42,540 nt of DNA from Bacillus rhizoplanae (lineage in GTDB: Bacteria; Bacillota; Bacilli; Bacillales; Bacillaceae_G): contig NZ_CAKJTI010000030.1 of the NCBI RefSeq assembly GCF_917563915.1, forward strand, positions 1 to 42,540. Reading direction: 5' to 3'. Positions 1-7,266 of this stretch are shown one piece after another. The number at the start of each line of letters is the position of its first letter. Position 1 is the first letter of the stretch. The translations under genes were made by a program, and so were the position numbers. Below the pieces are notes generated by a model that saw nothing but the letters and a program-made list of their open reading frames with translations, was not told where the DNA came from and searched no databases.

Positions 1-141
1 GTATAAAAATAGTACTATTACTAAGAGAAATTTTTTACTTCCCCTTAGGATAGCACTACACTACATTAAAAAAGCTTAATTATTATTGGATAAGAGGGTG
101 AAGTGAATTTAAATTTGCAACATTCTTCATCTCAAAATTGT

Positions 142-170
142 ATGAATGGTGTCTAATACCATACCGCTGG
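142..170. promoter_or_regulatory. possible operator dyad upstream of the MocR-ddl operon
   Basis: ATGGT and ACCAT form an inverted repeat (146-150 and 158-162, 7-nt spacer), followed by an ACCGCTGGT motif. It lies about 80 nt before the MocR start, where an autoregulating MocR protein could bind. MocR factors commonly bind near their own gene, but the site is a guess from symmetry only. The rest of 1-247 is AT-rich with nothing else I can name. Confidence 0.2.
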
Positions 171-247
171 TTAAAGAAAATACATATGCTGTGGACCTTT
201 TAGGATAGATATAGTTATGCAAAAATGATAGCAAGGGGGTCAAGGGA

Positions 248-1696
248 GTGTTTAATGATTTTAAACTTGTGGATGATCGTCCGTTTTATATTCAATTAAA
301 GGATTATTTGAAAAAAATGATTATGAAAGGACATCTGCTGGAACACCAGAAGCTTCCATCTACCCGAGAACTTAGTAAATTATTATCGGTCAGCAGAAAT
401 ACTGTTCTCACTGCCTACGCAGATTTAGAACAAGAAGGTTTAATCTATGCAATAAAGGGAAAAGGAAATTTTATAGGAAAAGTTAAAACATCCAAAACTC
501 CATCCATCGAACTAAACTGGAAAGAAAAGGTCAATGAAGTTACCTTGTTAGCTGATGAATTAGATTTAATGAAGCACGGTGTTCGCTGGGAAAAAGGCAT
601 GATTTCATTTAATAGCATTGCTCCAGACGAAAAGCTTTTTGATGTTGAAAATTTTAAAAGGGCTTTTCTGACCCGAATGTCCATTGAAGGAGATATCGTT
701 TTGAACTATGGATATGCAAAAGGCTATAAACCTCTCATTGATTATCTTCTTCACTATATGGAAATGAAAGGGGTAGATATTTCTAATAAGGATATTCTTA
801 TCACGAATGGCTTCACCGAGGGTCTGGATATTTTATTGTCTTCCTTAGCTAAAAAATCCGGGCGTATTATTTGTGAAAACCCTACTCATCATGCTGCCTT
901 AAAATTGTTTCGATTACATGGACTTGATGTGCATGGGATTGAAATGAAGGATGATGGTATTGATATTGGTCAAATTGAGAAAAGTTTATCCGAAACGGAT
1001 TTTGATTTTGCATATCTAATCCCGTCTTATCATAATCCGACTGGGATTGTCACATCCTCGGAAAAAAGGACCGAAATCATGAAACTTTTTTCGGAATATG
1101 GGATCCCTATCGTGGAGGATGGATTTAATGAGGAATTGCGTTATTCAGGTTCCCATTTGGCACCGTTATTGACTTTCGCCGGATCTGGAAACAATGTTAT
1201 CTATATCAGCAGCTTTTCAAAAATTCTTTTTCCAGGATTACGTGTTGGTTGGATTTTAGCAGATAAGGAATTAATCCACTGTTTGGAAAGTGTGAAAAGG
1301 GCACGGACGATTCATACATCCACGCTGGATCAGGCAGTGCTTTATCAATATTTGCATGATGGTTATTTCGAAAAATATTTAAAAAAGGCCAAGTCAGTTT
1401 ATAAGAAAAAATATGAGCTAGCCGTTCATGCTTGTCACCAATACATTCCTTTTCAAAGAATGACTGGGGATGGGGGACTTCATCTTTTTATAGAGTTAGA
1501 AAAAGGAATGAATTCGCGTACACTTTTGAAAAAATGCTATGAAAAGGGAGTTGTTTTTTCTCCTGGAGACGTCTTTTACACGGATGGAAGGGGAAATAAT
1601 ACGTTTCGATTAGGATTCTCTCGGTTAAAAGAAGCGGATATTCTTAAGGGAATTAAGATAATTGGAGATACATTGAAAAATGAAAATGGGAGTTGA
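248..1696 (+). CDS. MocR/GabR-type PLP-dependent transcriptional regulator (DdlR-like)
   Basis: This is a fusion of an N-terminal GntR-type winged helix (about residues 10-75, with LPSTRELSKLLSVSRNTV) and a fold-type I aminotransferase-like domain. The PLP site is clear: YHNPTG at 261-266, VEDGF around 289-293 and the Schiff-base lysine K325 in SSFSKILFPG. Such proteins bind PLP or an aldimine and regulate transcription rather than transaminate. The GTG start is chosen because AAGGGGG lies 8 nt upstream. Its stop overlaps the TTG start of the D-Ala-D-Ala ligase by 4 nt, so the two are translationally coupled. In Brevibacillus the MocR protein DdlR activates a ddl gene, so the most likely target here is the same operon. 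The ligand is unknown; D-Ala-PLP aldimine is an inference. An actual aminotransferase is less likely because of the wHTH. Confidence 0.88.
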   Translation: MFNDFKLVDDRPFYIQLKDYLKKMIMKGHLLEHQKLPSTRELSKLLSVSRNTVLTAYADLEQEGLIYAIKGKGNFIGKVKTSKTPSIELNWKEKVNEVTLLADELDLMKHGVRWEKGMISFNSIAPDEKLFDVENFKRAFLTRMSIEGDIVLNYGYAKGYKPLIDYLLHYMEMKGVDISNKDILITNGFTEGLDILLSSLAKKSGRIICENPTHHAALKLFRLHGLDVHGIEMKDDGIDIGQIEKSLSETDFDFAYLIPSYHNPTGIVTSSEKRTEIMKLFSEYGIPIVEDGFNEELRYSGSHLAPLLTFAGSGNNVIYISSFSKILFPGLRVGWILADKELIHCLESVKRARTIHTSTLDQAVLYQYLHDGYFEKYLKKAKSVYKKKYELAVHACHQYIPFQRMTGDGGLHLFIELEKGMNSRTLLKKCYEKGVVFSPGDVFYTDGRGNNTFRLGFSRLKEADILKGIKIIGDTLKNENGS

Positions 1697-2616
1697 AAAA
1701 AGTGAGAGTTGGCGTAATTATGGGAGGCGTGTCCTCCGAAAAACAAGTATCCCTCATGACTGGGGAAGAAATGATTGCACATTTGGATAAAAGTAAGTAC
1801 GAAATTGTGCCTATTCAACTAAATGACAAAAAAGAGCTTATTGAAAAGGTAAGGAATATCGATATTGCCTTGTTAGCACTTCACGGAGAATATGGGGAGG
1901 ACGGTACGATTCAAGGTACATTAGAAACTCTCGGCGTTCCTTATACCGGAAGTGTCATGCTATCAAGCGGTATTTGTATGGATAAAAATATGTCGAAAAA
2001 ATTGATTCGTTATGAAGGAATTCAAACCCCGGATTGGATTCATCTTTCGAATATGGAAGAACTTCAGCTTGATGAAATCGAAAAAATGGGGTATCCATTA
2101 GTTGTAAAACCTAATTCGGGTGGTTCCAGCGTAGGGGTAAAGATCGTATACGATAAGGATTCTTTACTATCCTCGCTTGAGGATGTATTGAAATGGGATT
2201 CTGAAATCGTAATTGAAAAATATATAAAGGGCGAAGAAATTACATGCTCCATTTTGGACGGAAAACTTTTACCGATTATTTCAATTCAACATACGGCCGA
2301 GTTCTTTGACTATCATGCAAAATATGATGATGCGGCTACGATTGAAGAGATTGTAGAACTTCCGGTCACAACACAAAAGCGTGTCGCTGAGGCTGCAATG
2401 GCGTGCTATATAGCATTAAAATGCAGTGTTTATGCTAGGGTTGATATGATTATAAAAGATGGAATCCCATATGTGATGGAAGTGAATACATTGCCAGGGA
2501 TGACAAAAAATAGCTTACTGCCAAAAAGCGCTCATGCAGTGGGAATCACCTATAGTAAGCTATTGGATATGATTATTGAAACCTCCTTACGGATTAGGAG
2601 AAACGAAGGATTTTAA
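1693..2616 (+). CDS. ddl: D-alanine--D-alanine ligase (accessory copy)
   Basis: ATP-grasp ligase that joins two D-Ala for peptidoglycan precursors in the cytoplasm. Visible family signatures are the N-terminal GVIMGGVSSEKQVSLMTG (serine loop), HGEYGEDGTIQGTLE, the KPNSGGSSVGV ATP loop, the omega-loop FDYHAKYDD and EVNTLPGMTKNSLLPK near the C-terminus. The AKY tyrosine in the omega loop favours D-Ala over D-lactate as second substrate (VanA-type enzymes lack it). At 307 residues it is within the usual range but somewhat short. It starts at TTG inside the stop of the MocR gene with GGGAG just upstream. B. cereus-group genomes normally have another ddl near murF, so this is probably a second, inducible copy; that cannot be seen from this window. 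Confidence 0.93.
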   Translation: MKKVRVGVIMGGVSSEKQVSLMTGEEMIAHLDKSKYEIVPIQLNDKKELIEKVRNIDIALLALHGEYGEDGTIQGTLETLGVPYTGSVMLSSGICMDKNMSKKLIRYEGIQTPDWIHLSNMEELQLDEIEKMGYPLVVKPNSGGSSVGVKIVYDKDSLLSSLEDVLKWDSEIVIEKYIKGEEITCSILDGKLLPIISIQHTAEFFDYHAKYDDAATIEEIVELPVTTQKRVAEAAMACYIALKCSVYARVDMIIKDGIPYVMEVNTLPGMTKNSLLPKSAHAVGITYSKLLDMIIETSLRIRRNEGF

Positions 2617-2890
2617 TAGAAATATAATTAAATGCAGTGTTAAAATTTATTGTTGATTCAGGAGTTTTAGACCTAGTGGGAGCATAAGTGTTCTAGTCTT
2701 TCTGGTATTTTAATGGTATTGGAAAATATGATTTCGGACAAAGAATACTATATCTTATATTCTTTCCAAGAATCATTTGTTTGTTTCAAGTATCTTCGAA
2801 TTCACTCATTTAAATCAGGTCCATATCCCAAAGTAATAGGGGGTTTTACTGCTCGTTAATGTGGGATAAATCGAATTTCTTCGAAAGTGA
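2617..2890. other. intergenic region with a repeat fragment
   Basis: No coding sequence is apparent. The right part (2839-2871) is a piece of the bcr1-like repeat listed separately. A weak dyad (AGACCTAG/CTAGTCT, about 2669-2701) follows ddl but has no good T-run, so I do not call it a terminator. Confidence 0.4.
2839..2871 (-). repeat. fragment of bcr1-like repeat (one end only)
   Basis: The reverse complement matches the left end of the full repeat at 22266-22299 in about 30 of 33 positions (TTTATCCCGCATTAACGGGC-type end followed by AGTAAGACCCCC). The other end of the element is not found nearby, so this is a truncated relic. Confidence 0.55.
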
Positions 2891-2925
2891 AAAAAGTTGC
2901 TTATTTTACAAGCAACTTTTTTATT
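2891..2925. terminator. bidirectional intrinsic terminator
   Basis: Stem AAAAAGTTGCTT / AAGCAACTTTTTT with a 7-nt loop, T-rich on the + side and preceded by an A-run that serves the - strand. It can end the leftward zinc-ribbon gene, whose stop is at 2933. Confidence 0.75.
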
Positions 2926-2932
2926 TAAAAGA

Positions 2933-3178
2933 CTAAAATGATTGGTTTTGCGCCGGTTTAATAAATTGTTCCGGGTTTTCGATTAATCCGCACGCAGCAC
3001 ATTGTACGCGATATGTAGGACCTTGGTAGGCCATATGAAATGCACTCACATTTTCGTTTATATACTCTTCCTCGATTTGACCAGTTTGTGGATTTAATTT
3101 TACTGGCTTTGCTGTTTGTTCAATGATATTAAATCTTGTTCGGTTTGTTTTACAGTTTGGACAAAGCATTGGTTCCAT
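2933..3178 (-). CDS. small zinc-ribbon-like protein, function unknown
   Basis: An 81-residue protein with two CxxC pairs (C6-C9 in LCPNCK and C60-C63 in QCAACG), which would form a four-cysteine zinc ribbon. The middle is polar with no membrane segment. The start is supported by GGAGGTG about 8 nt before the ATG, and a TATAAT box lies near 3209-3214 on the same strand, so it seems independently transcribed. It ends at a good terminator. I do not recognise a named family with confidence; a DNA/RNA-binding or metallochaperone role would be speculation. Confidence 0.75.
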   Translation of the reverse strand: MEPMLCPNCKTNRTRFNIIEQTAKPVKLNPQTGQIEEEYINENVSAFHMAYQGPTYRVQCAACGLIENPEQFIKPAQNQSF

Positions 3179-3312
3179 TTCAACACACCTCCATTTTTAG
3201 TATTTGTTATTATAGTGGAGTTTATTCATAAGAAAAAATTCCATATCTCATCCTTAAAAAGGGTTTTTGCAATTTTTGTCAAAATAGTAAGAATGTAAAG
3301 GAGGAGAAGAGT

Positions 3313-3696
3313 GTGAAACTTCAAATGAAATACATCATTTTATATGTACAACAATATGAGGAATGTATCCGATTTTATCGTGACATATTACAGTTACCGA
3401 TAAAGGGTGAGCATGGTACATATGTTGAATTTGATACAGGCTCTACAATTTTGGCAATCAATAGTAGAGATGAGGTTCAAGAGTTAACGGGATTATCAAT
3501 TCCGAAGGCGTTATCGGAATCATCTACATTTGAGATTGGATTTGTTGTCGATGATGTTACAGAAACCATACATAATTTTAAAAAACACGGAGTAACGGTG
3601 TTAGTAGAACCTGTTACAAAACCATGGGGACAAACAGTTTCCTACGTTTCTGATCCAGATGGAAATTATATTGAAATTTGCAGTTCATTAGACTAA
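3313..3696 (+). CDS. VOC (glyoxalase/bleomycin-resistance/dioxygenase) family protein
   Basis: A 127-residue protein with two beta-alpha-beta-beta-beta modules typical of the vicinal oxygen chelate fold. The first begins MKYIILYVQQYEECIRFYRD, and the second ends in SDPDGNYIEICSS with the metal-ligand glutamate in the YIE position. VOC proteins isomerise, oxidise or sequester small substrates; the substrate cannot be inferred here. The GTG start has AAAGGAGGAG 6-8 nt upstream. The following acetyltransferase starts 14 nt after the stop, so the pair is probably co-transcribed, which would fit a small-molecule detoxification pair. Confidence 0.85.
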   Translation: MKLQMKYIILYVQQYEECIRFYRDILQLPIKGEHGTYVEFDTGSTILAINSRDEVQELTGLSIPKALSESSTFEIGFVVDDVTETIHNFKKHGVTVLVEPVTKPWGQTVSYVSDPDGNYIEICSSLD

Positions 3697-3710
3697 AGGA
3701 GCGGGAGAGA

Positions 3711-4274
3711 ATGAGAAAGTTTCCTATTTTAGAAACAGATCGTTTGCAATTAAGGGAATTAACGTTAGTAGATGCGGATGCGATGTTTCATTATTTTACG
3801 AAAGAACCTGTTATTCGTTATTTTGGAATGGATTCGTTTCAAAATATAGAAGAAGTAAAAAACGTCATTCGTAATTTTAGAGAAAGATATGAAGAGGGAT
3901 CTGCATTTCGCTGGGGAATCGTATTAAAAGGAACAGATCAATTAATTGGAACGTGCGGATTTCATTTAATTAATCACAAACATAAACGTGCTGAAATTGG
4001 GTATGAACTTGATGAAACCTATTGGGGAAAAGGATATGCGACAGAAGCACTGCAAGCTATTCTTTCATTTGGGTTTGAAACACTTTATTTTGAGCGAATC
4101 TCAGCAGTTGTGTACCCGGAAAATGAATTGTCTCGTAAATTATTACAAAAAGCAGGATTTACAGAAGAAGGATTACTTCGAAAATATATGATTCAAAATG
4201 AGGTAGCACACGATGCAATTATGTATTCGTTGCTGCAGGAAGAATGGGCAACATTACTTCAAAAAGTGCGTTAA
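3711..4274 (+). CDS. GNAT acetyltransferase, RimJ/RimL-like
   Basis: A 187-residue protein of the ribosomal-protein-serine/alanine acetyltransferase type. It opens with the typical ILETDRLQLREL strand, carries the acetyl-CoA loop region EIGYELDETYWGKGYATEAL (the R/QxxGxG/A equivalent is WGKGYA) and the late ISAVVYPENELSRKLLQKAGF motif. I chose ATG 3711 rather than an upstream in-frame start because GGAGCGGGAG lies directly before it. It is likely in an operon with the VOC gene. The target could be a protein N-terminus or an antibiotic-like amine. The stop codon overlaps a 17-nt relic of the bcr1-like repeat. Confidence 0.88.
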   Translation: MRKFPILETDRLQLRELTLVDADAMFHYFTKEPVIRYFGMDSFQNIEEVKNVIRNFRERYEEGSAFRWGIVLKGTDQLIGTCGFHLINHKHKRAEIGYELDETYWGKGYATEALQAILSFGFETLYFERISAVVYPENELSRKLLQKAGFTEEGLLRKYMIQNEVAHDAIMYSLLQEEWATLLQKVR

Positions 4275-4286
4275 TGCGGGATAAAT
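4270..4286 (-). repeat. 17-nt fragment identical to one end of the bcr1-like repeat
   Basis: The reverse complement is an exact match to 22266-22282 (ATTTATCCCGCATTAAC). It includes the stop codon of the preceding acetyltransferase gene, so an insertion or its relic may have set the present 3' end. Confidence 0.45.
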
Positions 4287-4292
4287 ATGAAT

Positions 4293-4340
4293 AAAGACAA
4301 TCTAAACCTTTAGTTTCAGGTCTTAGATTGTCTTTTATTT
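4293..4340. terminator. bidirectional intrinsic terminator
   Basis: AAAGACAATCTAA pairs with TTAGATTGTCTTTT around a 17-nt loop that itself contains CCT/AGG. It lies between two convergent genes ending at 4274 and 4339. Confidence 0.75.
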
Positions 4341-4833
4341 AGGAAACAATGTATTTATATAATTTTTTGTCTACTTGCATGATAGGGAAATTGATAGGTA
4401 ACTTGTTAAGTTCTATATTTTCGAAACGATGTTTTTCATAAAACCTATGGGCTGCTACAAATTGCAATGTCGTTCCTAAATATATTTCTTTCACTTCTTT
4501 TGTCTTTGCCCATGCAATTGCATTATGTAATAAAAGACTAGCTGTTTGAAATGTCTTGCCTCTATAGTCCTTTTTCACAAACATTTTTCTCAAAGCTACT
4601 TGACGATTGCCGATATCTAAAAGAGCGATAGTGCCTACAACTTCTCCTTGATAAAGTGCAATCCAGAAGTTACCGTTTTCGGATTGGTAAACACTTTCTA
4701 TACTAACTAAATCAGGCTGGTCCTCTTTTGAAATAGGGATATTATATTCATCTTGTTGGATGGAGAGAATTAAATCTAAAATTTGAGATTGATAATCAGA
4801 AGAGTATTCTTTTAAGGTAATGCTGTCGTTCAT
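4339..4833 (-). CDS. GNAT family N-acetyltransferase
   Basis: About 164 residues. The GNAT core is visible: FWIALYQGEVVGTIALLDI (beta strands), ALRKMFVKKDYRGKTFQTASLLL (acetyl-CoA pyrophosphate loop, YRGKTFQ in place of the canonical RGxGxG/A) and YLGTTLQFVAAHRFYEKHRFE. The loop has one canonical glycine replaced, which occurs in this branch of small Bacillus acetyltransferases. I place the start at ATG 4831-4833 because GGACGG is 8 nt upstream; a GTG 3 codons earlier is possible. The gene is convergent with the RimL-like gene and they share a terminator. Substrate unknown. Confidence 0.82.
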   Translation of the reverse strand: MNDSITLKEYSSDYQSQILDLILSIQQDEYNIPISKEDQPDLVSIESVYQSENGNFWIALYQGEVVGTIALLDIGNRQVALRKMFVKKDYRGKTFQTASLLLHNAIAWAKTKEVKEIYLGTTLQFVAAHRFYEKHRFENIELNKLPINFPIMQVDKKLYKYIVS

Positions 4834-5127
4834 ATATAACACCGTCCAATATAGATTGATAATACTGCTTTCATTATACAGGTTTTTTTATTGATTATTC
4901 TAATAATTATTCAACTCTAATCCGTTATTTGTGGTTTGTTACATTTCTTAGATGTAGTGAAATAGTGCGGCTACAATGAAACTGTGACCAAAATGATTGT
5001 AGAAATTTGCTTATTCTACACTTACACCACATATGATAGTCTGATGATAACAATATTATCCAATAAGGGTCTGAATTAAGATTTTAGAAGTAACAAAATA
5101 AAAAATATATGGGAGAAGGATTATTGC

Positions 5128-5697
5128 ATGAAAAAAGTATTGTTTCTTGTCTATCCACAATATGCTGATTTTGAAATAGCTCACGCATTATTTTTGCTTA
5201 GAAAAATGGGTAAAGCAAAAATTACTACTGTCTCCGTAGATGGTAAACCAGTAGAGAGTATTGGTGGATTATGGACTCAAGTCGAAGCCTCTTTATCAAA
5301 AATTAAAGTAAATGAATTTGATTTAATCCTTATTTCTGGAGGAGACGGTGTTTGTGAAATATTAGATAAAGATATTGTTAGTAATATGTTAATGAGTGCC
5401 TTTAACCTACATATTCCGATTGCCTCTATATGTGCTTCCGCAATCTTGTTAGCGAAAGCTGGAATACTTAATGGTAGAAACTTCACTTGCCTTCAAAATA
5501 CATATGAGAATAATAAATCACTTTTTGAAAGATCAATATATACAGGAACAGATATTGAAGTGGAAAACACAGTAATAACCGCAAAAGGTACTGCGTTCGC
5601 AGAGTTTGCAGTATCTGTTTGTCAGCTAATGGGTTTGTTGAACGAGAAAGAAAAATTAGATTCAACATTAAAGTTTTGTAAGGGAATAACCTCTTAA
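5128..5697 (+). CDS. DJ-1/PfpI family protein
   Basis: A 189-residue class I glutamine-amidotransferase-like protein. It begins with the hallmark KKVLFLVYPQYADFEIAHAL, has ISGGDG at about 70-74 and the nucleophile elbow PIASICASAILLAKAGIL with C102 as reactive cysteine. The usual histidine after the cysteine (CHG) is alanine here, as in several DJ-1 subgroups that are not proteases. The family includes chaperones, glyoxalase III/deglycases and AraC-linked sensors; which applies cannot be decided. The ATG is preceded by GGGAGAAGGA. The 285-bp gap upstream shows no other gene. Confidence 0.87.
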   Translation: MKKVLFLVYPQYADFEIAHALFLLRKMGKAKITTVSVDGKPVESIGGLWTQVEASLSKIKVNEFDLILISGGDGVCEILDKDIVSNMLMSAFNLHIPIASICASAILLAKAGILNGRNFTCLQNTYENNKSLFERSIYTGTDIEVENTVITAKGTAFAEFAVSVCQLMGLLNEKEKLDSTLKFCKGITS

Positions 5698-5756
5698 TTT
5701 AACATTTTTTAAATAGAATATTACTAATAATAATTAAACCCAATGATAGAGAAGAA

Positions 5757-5966
5757 ATGGGAAGGACAGATGAAAAAATGGATATTTTTTCAGCCTTAAA
5801 CATTATTTCAATAATTCTTTTCTTTGGATTAATACTGTTATTTTTTGTTTCGCTTGGAGCGTTTATACGATCGCGACTTATCAATCAATCTAGTCAAAGA
5901 GCTTCTTTAGTTGAAATTGAGAAGAAATTAGATAAAATTATTGGAATGTTAGAGGAGAAAAAATAA
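5757..5966 (+). CDS. small single-span membrane protein (DUF4083-like)
   Basis: Up to 69 residues. One strong hydrophobic helix (about 12-36, rich in I, L and F) is followed by a charged amphipathic tail (VEIEKKLDKIIGMLEEKK) that could form a short coiled coil. The layout resembles the small Bacillus DUF4083 proteins of unknown role. The true start may be the ATG at 5778 (62 residues), which has GGAAGG upstream, although the spacing is long. It follows the DJ-1 gene by 59 nt and ends before a strong terminator. Confidence 0.6.
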   Translation: MGRTDEKMDIFSALNIISIILFFGLILLFFVSLGAFIRSRLINQSSQRASLVEIEKKLDKIIGMLEEKK

Positions 5967-6007
5967 TACTTTCAATAATACAAGTGTAAGAATATCTTAA
6001 ATTTAGA

Positions 6008-6047
6008 AAAGAACAAGAAATATGGATAAACCATGTTTCTTGTTCTT
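6008..6047. terminator. bidirectional intrinsic terminator
   Basis: A nearly perfect hairpin: AAGAACAAGAAATATGG and its complement around ATAAA. It separates the rightward small membrane protein gene from the leftward lsrF end. Confidence 0.75.
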
Positions 6048-6088
6048 AATAATAACAAATATATCGAACATAAATGCTATCTGAGTAT

Positions 6089-6871
6089 TTAATTTATAAT
6101 AGTATTATATAATTCTAGAGCTTCTTTTACATTCAATCCATTTTTTACGATGCCATGAATAGATTGAATCATAGCAACCGGATGTTCGGATTGCCAAATA
6201 TTCCGTCCCATATCTACACCGATGGCTCCTTCTTGCAGTGCGTTGTATGTAATTGTTAGCACCGCTTCGATTGTGTCTAATTTTGGTCCTCCAGCAATAA
6301 CGACTGGGGCAGGACATGTACTTGTGATTTTCTCAAAGCCTTCACAGTAATACGTTTTAATAATATCAGCGCCCATTTCAACACATACACGTGATGCTAG
6401 TGCTAAAAAGCGTGCTTCTCGTTTTTGAAGTTCTTTTGCTACTGCAGTAATTCCTAATACGGGCAAACCGTAATCATGCGCTTCAGATACAACATTGGCA
6501 AGGTTTGTTACAGTTTGTGTTTCATAATCAGATCCAACAAAGACAGATACGCCAACCCCAGCCACGTTATGACGCAGTGCCTCTTTTATTGGAGTAACAA
6601 TTGTTTCATTAGCTAGATCTTTCCCAACTACAGTCGCCCCACCAGATACACGAAGGACCATAGGAGTTTTACAATCTTCCGGTATACAAGAATTAAGAAT
6701 ACCTCGAGTTAAAAATAGGGAATCTGTGTATGGGAGTAAGCTTTTTACTGTTTCATGAGGCTGTTCTAATCCGTGAATTGGTCCTAAAAAGTATCCGTGA
6801 TCAACTGCCAACATAACTGCTTTTCCGTCAGGTAAAATAGTATTTAAGCGATTTTGAAATCCCCAAGTCAT
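6089..6871 (-). CDS. lsrF: LsrF, 3-hydroxy-2,4-pentanedione-5-phosphate thiolase/aldolase
   Basis: A class I aldolase-fold enzyme that takes the isomerised phospho-AI-2 product and transfers an acetyl group to CoA, giving DHAP and acetyl-CoA. The sequence follows enterobacterial LsrF closely: WGFQNRLNTIL, AVMLAVDHGYFLGP, SLFLTRGIL, IIKTYYCEGFEK with the Schiff-base lysine K172, and GVDMGRNIWQSEHPVAM near the end. At 260 residues it lacks the roughly 30-residue N-terminal extension of the E. coli protein. It is the last gene of the leftward lsrR-lsrK-cupin-lsrF unit, 13 nt after the cupin gene, with an AAGGAGTG ribosome site. Confidence 0.92.
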   Translation of the reverse strand: MTWGFQNRLNTILPDGKAVMLAVDHGYFLGPIHGLEQPHETVKSLLPYTDSLFLTRGILNSCIPEDCKTPMVLRVSGGATVVGKDLANETIVTPIKEALRHNVAGVGVSVFVGSDYETQTVTNLANVVSEAHDYGLPVLGITAVAKELQKREARFLALASRVCVEMGADIIKTYYCEGFEKITSTCPAPVVIAGGPKLDTIEAVLTITYNALQEGAIGVDMGRNIWQSEHPVAMIQSIHGIVKNGLNVKEALELYNTIIN

Positions 6872-6884
6872 AGGATATCACTCC

Positions 6885-7241
6885 TTAATTACATTTTGGA
6901 TTATCTGTTTGCACAGTATCTTTTTCTTGCAAATGAGGCGATTTAATAAAGAGCGCTTTAAAATTTTGAGAAGAACGATTGATGAGATAGTGAGATTCAT
7001 GAGGACGAACTTGTAAGACATCGCCTTGTTTAATAGGGACTTTTACATGATTAACATAGAAATCTATTTCACCTTCTAATGCATAGAAAATTTCTTCACT
7101 AGTTGTATGGTAATGGTTTTGAAAATCTTGCCCTGGTTTAATGACGACAACACCTATATCAATATTAGGTCCCTTCAGTAAATATTTTGGTCCATTATCA
7201 CCGAAGCGATAAGAAAAATCTTCTTCATTTACTTTTATCAT
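6885..7241 (-). CDS. cupin protein in the lsr operon (in the place of lsrG)
   Basis: A 118-residue single-domain cupin. Motif 1 is PGQDFQNHYHTTSEEIFYALEG (H-x-H, then E), and motif 2 is KQGDVLQVRPHESHYLIN with a further histidine, so a 3-His/1-Glu metal site is likely. I selected ATG 7241 for its AAAGGAGTG site 8 nt upstream; longer in-frame readings would run into lsrK. It sits between lsrK and lsrF, where enterobacteria encode LsrG, the small ABM-fold isomerase of phospho-AI-2. This cupin shows no LsrG similarity. An inferred role is the same isomerisation step by an unrelated fold, since cupins include many ketose and aldose isomerases. Confidence 0.85.
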   Translation of the reverse strand: MIKVNEEDFSYRFGDNGPKYLLKGPNIDIGVVVIKPGQDFQNHYHTTSEEIFYALEGEIDFYVNHVKVPIKQGDVLQVRPHESHYLINRSSQNFKALFIKSPHLQEKDTVQTDNPKCN

Positions 7242-7266
7242 GCTTTTCACTCCTTTATGTAACAAT

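Noticed and set aside
3116-3298. Rightward 60-codon frame
   Set aside because: It overlaps the zinc-ribbon gene and its promoter on the other strand, with composition typical of AT-rich non-coding DNA.
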